Below, piece by piece: positions 1 through 8,394 of a stretch of 64,000 nucleotides of DNA; the stretch's first letter is position 1; each line of letters begins with the position of its first letter. The position numbers and the translations under genes are program-made. Source of the DNA: Streptomyces inusitatus (GTDB taxonomy: Bacteria; Actinomycetota; Actinomycetes; Streptomycetales; Streptomycetaceae). The DNA lies in contig NZ_BMWG01000031.1 of the NCBI RefSeq assembly GCF_014651115.1, positions 1-64,000 on the forward strand. The letters are read 5' to 3'. The notes beneath the pieces are model-generated. The model did no database searches. It saw only the letters and a list, made by a program, of their open reading frames with translations, and was not told the DNA's origin.

Positions 1-518
1 CATGCGGTGGACCACCACAGCGCGGGCGGGGAGGGCGACGCGGTGAGCACGGACACATACACCAGCGGCCCGGTCCGGCGGGCGGTGGCCGACGTGCGGG
101 ACGGCGCTGCGGACCCGGTTCTGGCGGCTGCGGTGCGGTCTACGCCGCGTTCGCGGTGCCCGTGCCCGGCGACTCGATGACCGGAGAGGTCCTGCCCGTC
201 CTGTGGTCGGTGATCACTGAGGAGGAGCGGGAAACGTACCCGGAGCAGCTGGAGGCGTTCGTGGGCCGGTACCGGGAGCGGCTGGTGCGGTTGTACGCGG
301 AGTACGGGCCGCATTCCGTGGTCGCGAGGTACGGGCGCCCTGGCCCCTTGCAGGACCGCGTCGTTGCGTCGTTGGAGGGCCGGGCCAGTGACGGCCTCGC
401 AAACACGAGGGCCAGTGGAGGGTGGCTGAGCAGATCCGGGGCAGGCCGTGGGGCCGACCACATCGGAATGTCCCTTCCCCGCGAGTCGGTCAGTCGTCGG
501 CGGAAAGACTTGCGGTAG
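1..518 (+). pseudogene. broken 3' part of an unidentified CDS
   Basis: Frame 1 is open from the window edge to a stop at 178 and looks coding (Asp/Ala/Val-rich). Near 125-135 the plausible coding frame switches to frame 3, which runs on through GDSMTGEVLPVLWSVITEEE and a charged, Tyr/Arg-rich helix (residues such as YPEQLEAFVGRYRERLVRLY) to a stop at 516-518. The simplest reading is one gene entering from the left with a frameshift. The last ~50 codons look less protein-like, so the true end may be earlier. I do not recognise the family. A separate short gene starting at the GTG at 156 cannot be excluded. Confidence 0.3.
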
Positions 519-777
519 CCGGTCCTTCGAGCGCAGGCAGTCGGAATTGCGCAGGACTGCCGTCCTTCTCCTGAGCCTGGACCGCGTTCTGGCTCCTATC
601 GTTCTGAATCGGCGGAGTATGCGAACGGCGGTCGGCGAGAGGTGTCGTTCCGGAGTGGGTGCCGCCGTGGTGCTGTGACGCTACCGTTCAGGGAACGTAG
701 CGCCCTGTCGCCGCTGTCTCAACAGCGCTTGAAGGTAGGGGTGTTCAGGTTCGGCTTCACACGATTGGGAGTGCTTG

Positions 778-1224
778 ATGGCGGGGGGCGCGGGGTGGGG
801 AAGAGTCTGGCTGTGGACAGCCGTGGTGCTGGCCGGGCTGGTGTCGGCGGGGCTGGTGCTGGTCGTGGTCCTGGCTGATCTGGATACGGCGGGGCAGGTG
901 GCGAGTATCGCCGGTGCGATCGGGGGTCTGGCGGCAGTCGTTGCCTCCGTGGCCGCTCTGGCCCGCACCCCGGGTGGTTCCGGAAGCAGAGCCGGGGACC
1001 GTGCTGGCAGACGGGTGAGGGCCGGGCGCGGTGGGATCGCTGCGGGCGGTGACATCACCGGCAACGCCATCGGCGACCGGTCGCAAATCTCTGGTCCCCG
1101 GACGCCCGGGTCCACCACCGCGCGACGATCCGGCACGGGTGATGACGTCCAGGCCGGTCCGGGCGGAACCGCCGCCGGCGGGGACATCACGGGGAACGCC
1201 TTCGGGGAGGACAGCCAACGATGA
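778..1224 (+). CDS. small two-helix membrane protein with two GGDITGNA motifs
   Basis: 148 aa. ATG 778 is chosen because GGGAG lies 6 bases upstream; a TTG directly before it is less likely. Two hydrophobic helices (about residues 9-32 and 36-62) are followed by an Arg/Gly-rich tail with two copies of one motif, GGIAAGGDITGNAIGDRSQ (about 84-102) and GGTAAGGDITGNAFGEDSQ at the extreme C-terminus. The next gene starts inside this stop codon (ATGA), so the two are translationally coupled. A third, diverged copy of the motif sits near the N-terminus of that NTPase. I infer a membrane anchor or partner for the NTPase, with the Gly-Asp motif as a possible interaction element. The function is not known to me. 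Confidence 0.7.
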   Translation: MAGGAGWGRVWLWTAVVLAGLVSAGLVLVVVLADLDTAGQVASIAGAIGGLAAVVASVAALARTPGGSGSRAGDRAGRRVRAGRGGIAAGGDITGNAIGDRSQISGPRTPGSTTARRSGTGDDVQAGPGGTAAGGDITGNAFGEDSQR

Positions 1225-4088
1225 CACCACCCTTCTGGAACCGCGAAAAACGCTCTCCCACCATGGACGGAGCGGAGACCGAGCCTGTAACCGACAGCGA
1301 AGCCGGCCTGCCAGAGCAGCAGGCCGTCGTCGACGGGGACGGGGACGATGGGTTGGGGCAGGACGCCGTGCCGGTCATCGACGGAACACGGCAGGTGGAT
1401 GTGCGACGGGGTGGGGTGGGGGCGGGCGGGAACATTGAGGGGTCCGCCTTCGGTGCGAACAGCCAGGTGTTGTACGTCCGTGAGCAGCATGTTCACCAGG
1501 CGCTGGTGCCTGAGAGTGAGGTGGTGTGGCCGGTGGAGATTGGGCCGGTGCCAGGGCTCGCCTCCGCTTTTCAGCCTCGTGCCGCCGTGCGGGAGCGGGT
1601 GGACGCGGCCCGTTCGCGGGGTGGTGCGGTGGTGCTCACTCAGGTCTTGTGCGGTGGGGGTGGAGTCGGGAAGTCGCAGTTGGCCGCCGCCTACGCCATT
1701 GACGCCCTCGCTGAGGGGACTGACCTTGTGGTCTGGGCCGGGGCGATGGATGTTCAGCAGGTGATCACCCAGTACGCGCAGGCTGCGGTCCGGGTACGGG
1801 CGCCGAAAGCTGACGGGCGGGATCCGGAGACGGATGCGCGGGCGTTCCTCGCGTGGCTCGGGACCACTTCCCGGCGGTGGCTCGTGGTTCTGGATGATGT
1901 CACTGATCCGGCGGTTATGGGTTCCTGGTGGCCGGTCAGCCGTACCGGGTCGGGCTGGGTTCTGGCCACCACCCGGCTCCAGGACGCGCGGCTCACCGGC
2001 GGCGGGCGTACCCGTATCGGTATCGATGTCTACACGGTTGAGGAAGCCGTCACCTACGTGCAGGACCGGCTGACCGGCGACGGGGTGGAGTATCTCCTTG
2101 ACGATCAGGTGGGTGCTCTGGCCGAAGCGCTCGGGCTTCTCCCTCTTGCACTGGGACATGCCGCGGCCTACATGATCAACGAGGAACTCACCTGCGCGGC
2201 CTACCTCGACCGGTTCAACCACCGTCAGACGCGTCTTGGTCAGGCCCTGCCGTCGTGGGCGGATACCGAAGGGTATGGGCGAGAGGTCGCCATCACGCTG
2301 CTGCTCTCTCTCGACGCGGCGCGTGCGGCCGATCCGGCCGGGCTCGCCGAGCCAGTCCTGCGCTTGGCCGCTCTCCTCGACCCGGCCGGTCATCCCCATG
2401 CCCTGTGGAGCACCCAGGCAGCGCTCGCTCACTTGGGTGGGCACAGGGCTGAGCCGTCGCAGCAGCAGGATTTCGGAGAGTTACCGTCTATCACATCCGA
2501 GCAGGCTCACAGCGCGTTGCGCCTCCTTCACCGGTACGCGCTGCTCGCCTGTAACACCAGTGCTGAGCCCCGGGCGATCCGTATCCACGCCCTCACTGCC
2601 CGTGCGGTGAGGGAGACCACCGTCGAGGAGCAGGTCCCTGTACTGGCTGTAGCCGCTGCCGACATGTTGCGGGAAGTGTGGCCCGAGCCTGATCATGCGG
2701 ATGCTGACCTCGCCGCTGCGTTGCGGGCCAATACCGGCATACTCGACCACCATTCCGGCGATCACTTGTGGCAACCCGAAGCACATGAAGTCCTCTTTCG
2801 TTCAGGTACTAGCCTCTTCGACTCAGGTCTGGCCAGCGTCTCCTACTGGCACGACTTAGCCACGCGCAGCGAACGCATCCTCGGGTCCGAGCACCCAACA
2901 GCTCTTGTCGCCTGTGGCAACCTCGCCACCTCGTACCGGCAGGTGGGACGGTTTGAGGAGGCTATCCGTATCGCGGAGCAGGTCGTCATCGACTGCGAAC
3001 GCATCCTCGGACCCGAGCACCCCCACACCCTCAGCTTCCGCAACAGCCTCGCCGCCTCATACAAGCAGGCGGGACGGACCCAGGAAGCCATCCGCCTGCA
3101 GGAGCAGGTTGCCATCGACCGGGAACGCATCCTCGGACCCGAGCACCCGGCCACCCTCACCGCCTGCGGCAACCTCGCCGCCTCATACAAGCAGGCGGGA
3201 CGGACCCAGGAAGCCATCCGCCTGCAGGAGCAGGTTGCCATCGACCGGGAACGCATCCTCGGACCCGAGCACCCGGCCACCCTCACCGCCTGCGGCAACC
3301 TCGCCGCCTCATACAAGCAGGCGGGACGGACCCAGGAAGCCATCCGCCTGCAGGAGCAGGTTGCCATCGACCGGGAACGCATCCTCGGACCCGAGCACCC
3401 GGCCACCCTCAGCGCCCGCGGCAACCTCGCCCACTCCTACCAGCAGGCGGGACGGACCCAGGAAGCCATCCACCTCCAGGAGCAGGTCCTCAGTGACCAC
3501 GAACACGTCCTCGGACCCGAGCACCCCGCCACCCTCACCGCCTGCGGCAACCTCGGCACCTCGTACCGACAGGCAGGACGTATTGAGGAGGCCACTCGCA
3601 TCATGGAGCAGGCTGTCATCGACCGGGAACGCATCCTCGGACCCGAACACCCCCACACCCTCACCGCCCGTCGCAGCGTTGCTCTCTGTTACCGGTATAC
3701 AGGACGTAGAGTCGAAGCCATCCGCATCCAGGAACAGGCCGTTGTCGACCATGAACGCGTTCTCGGACCCGAACACCCGGACACTCTGAGCGCCTGCGGC
3801 GATCTTGCCACCTCCTACCGGCAGGCAGGCCGTCTCGAAGAGGCCATCCACCTCCAGGAGCAGGTCCTGGCCAGCTTTGAACGCATCCTCGGACCCGAAC
3901 ATGAGAACGCCCTCACCGCCCGCCGCGATCTTGCCACCTCCTACCGGCGGGCTGGACGCGCCGAGGAGGCCATCCACCTCCAGGAGCAGGTCCTGGCCAG
4001 CTTCGAGCAAATCCTCGGACCCGAACACATCAGCGCCAAGACGATGCAGGCATTGTTGGGCGTATGGAGGGCACAGCAGAATGGGTGA
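1221..4088 (+). CDS. NB-ARC/STAND-type NTPase with C-terminal tetratricopeptide repeats
   Basis: 955 aa. Residues about 62-85 carry a copy of the Gly-rich motif of the preceding protein (GGVGAGGNIEGSAFGANSQ). The NTPase core has Walker A GGGGVGKSQ near residue 147 and Walker B WLVVLDD near 220, followed by the LPLAL segment typical of NB-ARC/AP-ATPases (near 310). From about residue 535 to the end there are roughly nine 42-residue TPR units of kinesin-light-chain type (ILGPEHPxTLxAxxNLAxSY...AGR..EAI). Such STAND proteins are signalling switches, often in conflict or regulatory systems, in which TPRs sense a ligand and the NTPase oligomerises. No catalytic effector domain is fused, so the neighbours may supply output. 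It overlaps the upstream gene by 4 nt and the downstream gene by 8 nt. Confidence 0.85.
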   Translation: MTPPFWNREKRSPTMDGAETEPVTDSEAGLPEQQAVVDGDGDDGLGQDAVPVIDGTRQVDVRRGGVGAGGNIEGSAFGANSQVLYVREQHVHQALVPESEVVWPVEIGPVPGLASAFQPRAAVRERVDAARSRGGAVVLTQVLCGGGGVGKSQLAAAYAIDALAEGTDLVVWAGAMDVQQVITQYAQAAVRVRAPKADGRDPETDARAFLAWLGTTSRRWLVVLDDVTDPAVMGSWWPVSRTGSGWVLATTRLQDARLTGGGRTRIGIDVYTVEEAVTYVQDRLTGDGVEYLLDDQVGALAEALGLLPLALGHAAAYMINEELTCAAYLDRFNHRQTRLGQALPSWADTEGYGREVAITLLLSLDAARAADPAGLAEPVLRLAALLDPAGHPHALWSTQAALAHLGGHRAEPSQQQDFGELPSITSEQAHSALRLLHRYALLACNTSAEPRAIRIHALTARAVRETTVEEQVPVLAVAAADMLREVWPEPDHADADLAAALRANTGILDHHSGDHLWQPEAHEVLFRSGTSLFDSGLASVSYWHDLATRSERILGSEHPTALVACGNLATSYRQVGRFEEAIRIAEQVVIDCERILGPEHPHTLSFRNSLAASYKQAGRTQEAIRLQEQVAIDRERILGPEHPATLTACGNLAASYKQAGRTQEAIRLQEQVAIDRERILGPEHPATLTACGNLAASYKQAGRTQEAIRLQEQVAIDRERILGPEHPATLSARGNLAHSYQQAGRTQEAIHLQEQVLSDHEHVLGPEHPATLTACGNLGTSYRQAGRIEEATRIMEQAVIDRERILGPEHPHTLTARRSVALCYRYTGRRVEAIRIQEQAVVDHERVLGPEHPDTLSACGDLATSYRQAGRLEEAIHLQEQVLASFERILGPEHENALTARRDLATSYRRAGRAEEAIHLQEQVLASFEQILGPEHISAKTMQALLGVWRAQQNG
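3049..3426 (+). repeat. three near-identical 126-bp tandem repeats inside the TPR region
   Basis: Three consecutive 126-bp units (starting near 3049, 3175 and 3301) encode the same 42-residue TPR. Units 1 and 2 look identical at DNA level and unit 3 differs only in its last codons. Flanking TPR units are clearly diverged. This indicates recent in-frame duplication, so TPR number probably varies between strains. Confidence 0.85.
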
Positions 4089-4305
4089 GCAGCTCCTGGC
4101 CCGGCTCGAGGACCATCGCACCGAGCGCCCGGCCCATGCTTTGGACGGGCGGGTCGAGCACGGCGTGTGGGGCGGGATGACCGAGCGGGACAGGCGCACG
4201 CTACTGCGCCGCTGGCCCACCGTGACGCCCTGGCGGCAGCTGCTGGAAGCGGCCCGCAGCACGCACGACGCGGCGGGACAGGAACGAGAAGCCGGTACCG
4301 GATGA
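4081..4305 (+). CDS. small charged protein, third gene of the NTPase operon
   Basis: 74 aa. ATG 4081 lies 8 nt inside the end of the NTPase gene, which implies translational coupling and argues for a real gene. The protein is soluble and Arg/Glu-rich, with a WGGMTERDRRTLLRRWP segment and a helix ending LLEAARS. There are no Cys residues, signal peptide or membrane helix. I recognise no family. Its position makes it a candidate adaptor or effector for the NTPase; this is inference from context only. Confidence 0.55.
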   Translation: MGEQLLARLEDHRTERPAHALDGRVEHGVWGGMTERDRRTLLRRWPTVTPWRQLLEAARSTHDAAGQEREAGTG

Positions 4306-4663
4306 GTGAATGCGGCCCCTGTACGGGCTGCCGGGCGCTGCCGGCGTAGTCATGACGAGGCTCCTCACGCAGATGGCGCGGGACCGTCGCCGTGGCCTCG
4401 GCGACCAGGGTCCCCCCACGGGCCCGTGCATGTTCCGTACTGCTACGAGACAGCCTAGGCACACAGGACGCAGCCAAGGCTGACTTCCTCCTCAGATGGC
4501 GCGAGAGTGGCGTGTCTGATGGCTCATACCCCGCCCCCTCCCCGCATCTGGCAGCCAGTGCCGGCCAAGTCCGCGTTTCTTCCTGGACGGTGCTACTGCT
4601 CAAACGCCCGGGGGTGGCCGCGCTACAGGCGGACACCCCCTCGCTGCCCTCACCTTCCGAGCA
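4306..4663. other. gap without a recognisable gene
   Basis: Open frames cross this stretch but none has homology I recognise or a convincing ribosome binding site. It separates the NTPase operon from the broken gene that follows and ends in a strong hairpin. Confidence 0.5.
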
Positions 4664-4691
4664 GCTGTCCCCACGGACCCGTGGGGACAGC
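4664..4691 (+). terminator. perfect 12-bp hairpin
   Basis: GCTGTCCCCACG and CGTGGGGACAGC pair perfectly around a GACC loop. It could terminate the upstream operon or shape the leader of the next reading frame; there is no T-run. It looks superficially like an actinobacterial type I-E CRISPR repeat but occurs once only. Confidence 0.5.
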
Positions 4692-4694
4692 GCC

Positions 4695-5325
4695 GTTGAC
4701 TCCGGCGGTGCGGGGTCTGGACCGGACGATCGAGTTCCTCGACCTGATCGGGGCGGGTCACAAGTTCGTGGCCGCGACGGGCCGGCTGGTCCCTCTGATG
4801 CGGGGCCGCGCCCCCTCGGAGGACGAACGCGCGACCGTGCAGACCAATATCGCTCGTGTGCTCGAGGATGGAAGCCCGCCCCGCCGGACTCCTCTCCGGC
4901 CAGCTCCTGCGCGCCACCGAGCTCTCCCCGGGCCAGGCACGCAGCGGGTCGGCGATGCCGCGGGACCAGATCAGCGACCAGGAATTGCCGCCGCTCGTGT
5001 GGTCGCGGCAGGACGGGTATCTGTTCACTGCCGACCCGGATCTGCTGCGCGCCTACGAGCTGGTGGTGGTGCGACAGCGGCTGGTGGGGCTGTTCGCGGA
5101 CTACAGGCCGGGTCGGCGATCTCCCGGCGTGGGCGGTACGAGCTCCTCGCGCACCCTGTCGCCCTGATCGTGCTGGAACGCCTGACCACTCTCCCCTTCG
5201 CGCTGACCGGGCGGTGGGCGGACGAACTGCCCGCGCGGTGGCTGGAGGACCTCGCGTCCATCTGGGGCATGGCGGTGCGGTGGCCCAGGGGCGCGGTGCG
5301 GGCCGGGTCGGGGCAGACGGCGTGA
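4695..5325 (+). pseudogene. unidentified gene with two compensating frameshifts
   Basis: Coding signal begins in frame 1 (RTIEFLDLIGAGHKFVAATG, then LVPLMRGRAPSEDERATVQ), moves to frame 2 near 4865 (ARPAGLLSGQLLRATELSPG ... LLRAYELVVVRQRLVGLFAD), and returns to frame 1 near 5105 (RRGRYELLAHPVALIVLERL ... ARWLEDLASIWGM), with the stop at 5325. The three pieces join into a sensible soluble helical protein of about 210 aa. I do not know the family. Real frameshifts and sequencing errors cannot be told apart here. Confidence 0.45.
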
Positions 5326-5413
5326 GTGCCTGGCGGCCCCGTCCGGGAGGCCGTGGGGCTGATCTACTCCGGGACGGGTTGATGTCCAGCAGCGGCTCAA
5401 GGCGCCCCCAAAC

Positions 5414-5441
5414 AGAAACCTCCCGGCGATGGGAGGCTTCT
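5414..5441 (-). terminator. terminator of the Tap/Tpg-like operon
   Basis: An 11-bp stem with one mismatch (CCTCCC / GGGAGG core, 6-nt loop) lies 18 nt beyond the stop of the Tpg-like gene. On the minus strand it is followed by the T-rich TTTCTGTTT. Confidence 0.65.
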
Positions 5442-5458
5442 GGGGTTGCTCGCTTCTT

Positions 5459-6031
5459 CTATGCGGCGAAGCCGACGCTGGTGACGTATTCGTAGCTTCC
5501 CCAGTCCGAGCCGAGGTCGCCGATGATGTCGTCCCAGGCGTCTTCGAGTCCCCGGTGGTCGCCGGCTGCCCACGCTCCGACGAGCTTGTCCCAGCGGCGG
5601 ACGTTCATGTCCCGGTGGGTGAGGACGCGCTTGTTGCGCTGCGCGACCCGTGACTGGTTGAGCGGGTGGATCTCGATACGGGTCCCGCGGCCGTCTTTGT
5701 TGAGGCGCTTGAGGAGATGCTTGGCCACGTTCTGGCGGCGCACAACCCGGTAGACGCGTTCGATTTTCTCCAGGCTCGCCCGGGAGGGCTTCTGCTTGCC
5801 TTCGAGCCAGGCTTTGAGGGTGCGGTCGGTGACGGTGAGGCCGGCGGCTTTCGCCGCCGCCCGGGCGTGGCCGGTGCGGGTGAGGTAGTTCAGGCGGGCT
5901 GTCCAGCCGCGTTTGGCGGTGACGGGGGTGGTGATGCCTCCGGCGAGTTTGTCGAGCTGGTCGGCGACCGCGTCTCCGCCCTTGATGCCGTCGGCGCCGT
6001 ACTTGCCGAACTCGATGTTCTTCTCAGGCAC
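5459..6031 (-). CDS. Tpg-like (telomere terminal protein-like) HTH protein
   Basis: 190 aa, GTG start one base after the TAA of the Tap-like gene. Residues about 45-95 form a helix-turn-helix-like segment (ARAAAKAAGLTVTDRTLKAW then LEGKQKPSR), followed by a basic region rich in Arg/Lys/Asn and an acidic C-terminus ending in SYEYVTSVGF. Known family facts: Streptomyces Tpg terminal proteins are about 185 aa, have an HTH-like DNA-binding segment, bind covalently to chromosome ends, and are encoded directly downstream of tap. Size, architecture and gene order match. The sequence is not the archetypal Tpg as I remember it, so this may be a divergent class. An ordinary XRE-like regulator is the alternative. 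Confidence 0.55.
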   Translation of the reverse strand: MPEKNIEFGKYGADGIKGGDAVADQLDKLAGGITTPVTAKRGWTARLNYLTRTGHARAAAKAAGLTVTDRTLKAWLEGKQKPSRASLEKIERVYRVVRRQNVAKHLLKRLNKDGRGTRIEIHPLNQSRVAQRNKRVLTHRDMNVRRWDKLVGAWAAGDHRGLEDAWDDIIGDLGSDWGSYEYVTSVGFAA

Positions 6032-7672
6032 TTACTCCCTCTCTCCAGTCGTGGTGTGGTCTTCGGTGGTGGTGCCGATGGTGTAGGTGTCCTTGACCTT
6101 GACCTCGGTGACGCCGCGGCCTTCGGGGAACACATGCCGCCAGTCGCCGATGACGTGGAGTTCGTCGGTGCCCATGGCGCGGACGACGTGCAGGCCCTCG
6201 GTGTGGGCCTTCCACGCCTTCATCCACAAGTTCGCGAACGCCTGGGAGCGGATCAGATGCATCCAGTCCTGGCGGTAGAGCTCGCGGTTGTAGTTCGACT
6301 CCCCCATCGTCGAGACAAGTTTCGAGTACATCGCCTTCACATACTCCAGGGTCACACTGTCGCCGTCCTCGATCGCCTGCGCGCGGGCGTCGGTGAGGGT
6401 GATCCGGAACTTCTCCAGGAGGTTCTCCGTCGAACCGGAGGTGTACGACTCGTGGATCTCCGGGGGCTCACACAGCTGGTGCTTCGGCCCGGAGAGGCGG
6501 AGCAGGAGACGCAGGGTGGGTTCGGTGACCCACAGGGGGCCGGGCTCGTCACGCTGGCCGATCGGGTTCGGCAGGACGTCGCTGTGGTTCCAGGTGGGTG
6601 GGGTGATCAGGTGGATTCCGGCGCGGCGGCGGTCGAAGTCGAAGCCGGTGGAGTGTTCCAGCTGGCCGATCGGCAGGTGTGTTTTCAGGGCGGAGAGGTA
6701 GGCGGCGTTCATGTCGAGCGCGGTCACCTCGTGCACGCCCGGAGGCGGTACTGCCCTTGTCCATTTCGGGCGGGCCTCCCACACCTGGTCGGCGCCCTTC
6801 GCCGTCTGCTTGCGGAGGACCTTCGGCAGGGCGGGGTGCGCGACGATGTCGTAGCGGGCGCCTTTTCGGGTCTCGTCGAGGAGGGCCATCGCGTCCGGGA
6901 TCGCCTTCTTGATCAGGGCGGCGGTGGCTTCGTCGACATCGCCACCGTGCTCGGCGAGCGCGGCCCGGACAGCCTGGACGATGAGGACGCCGGGGCCGGA
7001 CTCTTCCTGGAACGCCCGCCCACGCGGCGGCTTCACCGACGCCGGACGCGAGGCCGGGCGGCTCGTACGCACGGCGCGCTCCGAGACCGGCGGCGACGCC
7101 TGCGCAGCGGGAGCGCTCCCTGCCGGGGCGGGGGTGGCGTCGGCGGCTGGTCCCGGCTCGGCGGGAGCCACGGCAGGAGAAGCGGCGACGGGAGGGGTGG
7201 GAGTGGGGTGGCAGTCGGCGGGGTCGAGGTGCTGCGCGAAACCGTCCATCCGATGGGAGGCGGGATTCCCGCACAGCACACACGGCTCGGGCACCGCCAG
7301 GGCCTCGACGTCATCGGCCGGCTCGTCGTTCCCGGGGGCCAGGGCGGCGGCCTCGGAGGGCGTTTCCTCGGACGCGGGGTCGATGTCGACCAGGTCCACG
7401 CCGTCCTCGACGGCCGGGGGCTCGGTGGCGAACTTCGCCGCGAGGCCGTCGAGGAGGTACGCGTATTTCGTACGGATCTCACCCGAGGGGTCGCGGCCGG
7501 ACTCCCAGCCGGACAGCGTGGACGGACTCACCCCGAGCGCTTTGGCGACCTGTGCCTTGGACAGGCGGGCGCGCTCGCGCAGCTCCCTGCGCACCCCGGG
7601 CTCGGGAAGTACGGCCTGCTCGATGACGGAGGACAGCAGCGAGTCGATCGCCTCGAAGTCGTGGTCGCTCAC
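6032..7672 (-). CDS. Tap-like telomere-associated protein
   Basis: 546 aa. GTG 7672 overlaps the TGA of the upstream regulator (GTGA) and gives the N-terminus VSDHDFEAIDSLLSSVIEQ. An XRE-type HTH follows (about residues 28-65, LSKAQVAKALGVSPSTLSGW). Then come an Ala/Pro-rich linker with a CxxC...H...H-like stretch (CVLCGNPASHRMD, HLDPADCH) and a C-terminal domain containing LDMNAAYLSALKTHLPIG, which resembles the Asp motif of family B polymerase-like Tap proteins. Tap binds the single-stranded telomere overhang and recruits Tpg to patch chromosome ends. The N-terminal signature and adjacency to a Tpg-size protein support this. It is shorter than the roughly 740-aa S. coelicolor Tap. Confidence 0.6.
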   Translation of the reverse strand: MSDHDFEAIDSLLSSVIEQAVLPEPGVRRELRERARLSKAQVAKALGVSPSTLSGWESGRDPSGEIRTKYAYLLDGLAAKFATEPPAVEDGVDLVDIDPASEETPSEAAALAPGNDEPADDVEALAVPEPCVLCGNPASHRMDGFAQHLDPADCHPTPTPPVAASPAVAPAEPGPAADATPAPAGSAPAAQASPPVSERAVRTSRPASRPASVKPPRGRAFQEESGPGVLIVQAVRAALAEHGGDVDEATAALIKKAIPDAMALLDETRKGARYDIVAHPALPKVLRKQTAKGADQVWEARPKWTRAVPPPGVHEVTALDMNAAYLSALKTHLPIGQLEHSTGFDFDRRRAGIHLITPPTWNHSDVLPNPIGQRDEPGPLWVTEPTLRLLLRLSGPKHQLCEPPEIHESYTSGSTENLLEKFRITLTDARAQAIEDGDSVTLEYVKAMYSKLVSTMGESNYNRELYRQDWMHLIRSQAFANLWMKAWKAHTEGLHVVRAMGTDELHVIGDWRHVFPEGRGVTEVKVKDTYTIGTTTEDHTTTGERE

Positions 7673-7956
7673 CGGCCGGCTCCCTTCACCCTCACGGTGC
7701 GCCGCCGGTCCGCGGGCAGCGCCTCGCACGCCCTCGTCGGCCCGTCGAGCAGGTCGAGGGGACGGACGCCGTAGTGGACAGCGAGGGTGTCCACATCGGC
7801 CAGCTGCCACGAAGCGGCACCGGACTGACGGCGCGAGACCTGTGTCTGCGTCAGCCCCAGGACCTCCGCGACCACCCGCTGCGAATCCCCTGTCGCCTGC
7901 ATCAACGCCGCCACCGTCAACCGCAGCGACTCCTCCAAACCCATTCCCATGACCAC
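7669..7956 (-). CDS. small HTH transcriptional regulator of the Tap/Tpg-like operon
   Basis: 95 aa. It carries a Cro/CI-type HTH (about residues 14-60; ATGDSQRVVAEVLGLTQTQV then SRRQSGAASW) and a short C-terminal tail. Its stop overlaps the start of the Tap-like gene by 4 nt, so it leads a three-gene operon and may autoregulate it. Start is uncertain: ATG 7956 or an in-frame ATG two codons in. No DNA target is evident in the AT-richer stretch just upstream (around 7960-7985). Confidence 0.65.
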   Translation of the reverse strand: MVMGMGLEESLRLTVAALMQATGDSQRVVAEVLGLTQTQVSRRQSGAASWQLADVDTLAVHYGVRPLDLLDGPTRACEALPADRRRTVRVKGAGR

Positions 7957-8394
7957 ACCCTACCAATAAATCATGCGCTAAACGCATGAAGACATGGCTT
8001 CCAGTCGACTCAACAGCTAGAACAAATCATTCCGATACGACACCCGACAGGGGCCCCGGAGCGCGACATACAGCCGACAACGGCCGACGCGAATGCCTTG
8101 TCGAGGACCTCTTTGTTCGCCGCTTCCGCGTCCGATCCAGCCGGCGTTCTTGCCGTCGTATTCCACGCCCGCCTGACCGGCCACGGCGGCACCGTGGCCG
8201 TGGCCCCGTTCACACCCAGCCGATCCCCGCACCCGGGTGTTCCCGAGGGGGGCTACCCGGTCACGGGAGTCTCCCAGCCTTCACGAGATCAGCCGGCGTT
8301 TGAACTCGAACTGGTCCTCCGCGCCCGGCGGCTGCGCGGAGATCTGGGCAGCTTCACCCCCTGACCCGCTTACCACATACTCGGAAGCGGTGGT
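7957..8394. other. gap without a recognisable gene
   Basis: The first ~40 nt are unusually AT-rich (AATAAATCAT near 7967-7976) and probably hold the leftward promoter of the regulator-Tap-Tpg operon. The rest has short open frames on both strands without family resemblance. It may be a degraded gene. Confidence 0.45.

Noticed and set aside
4664..4691. Possible CRISPR repeat
   Set aside because: A single copy, fully palindromic, with no spacers or cas genes in the window; treated as a terminator-like hairpin.
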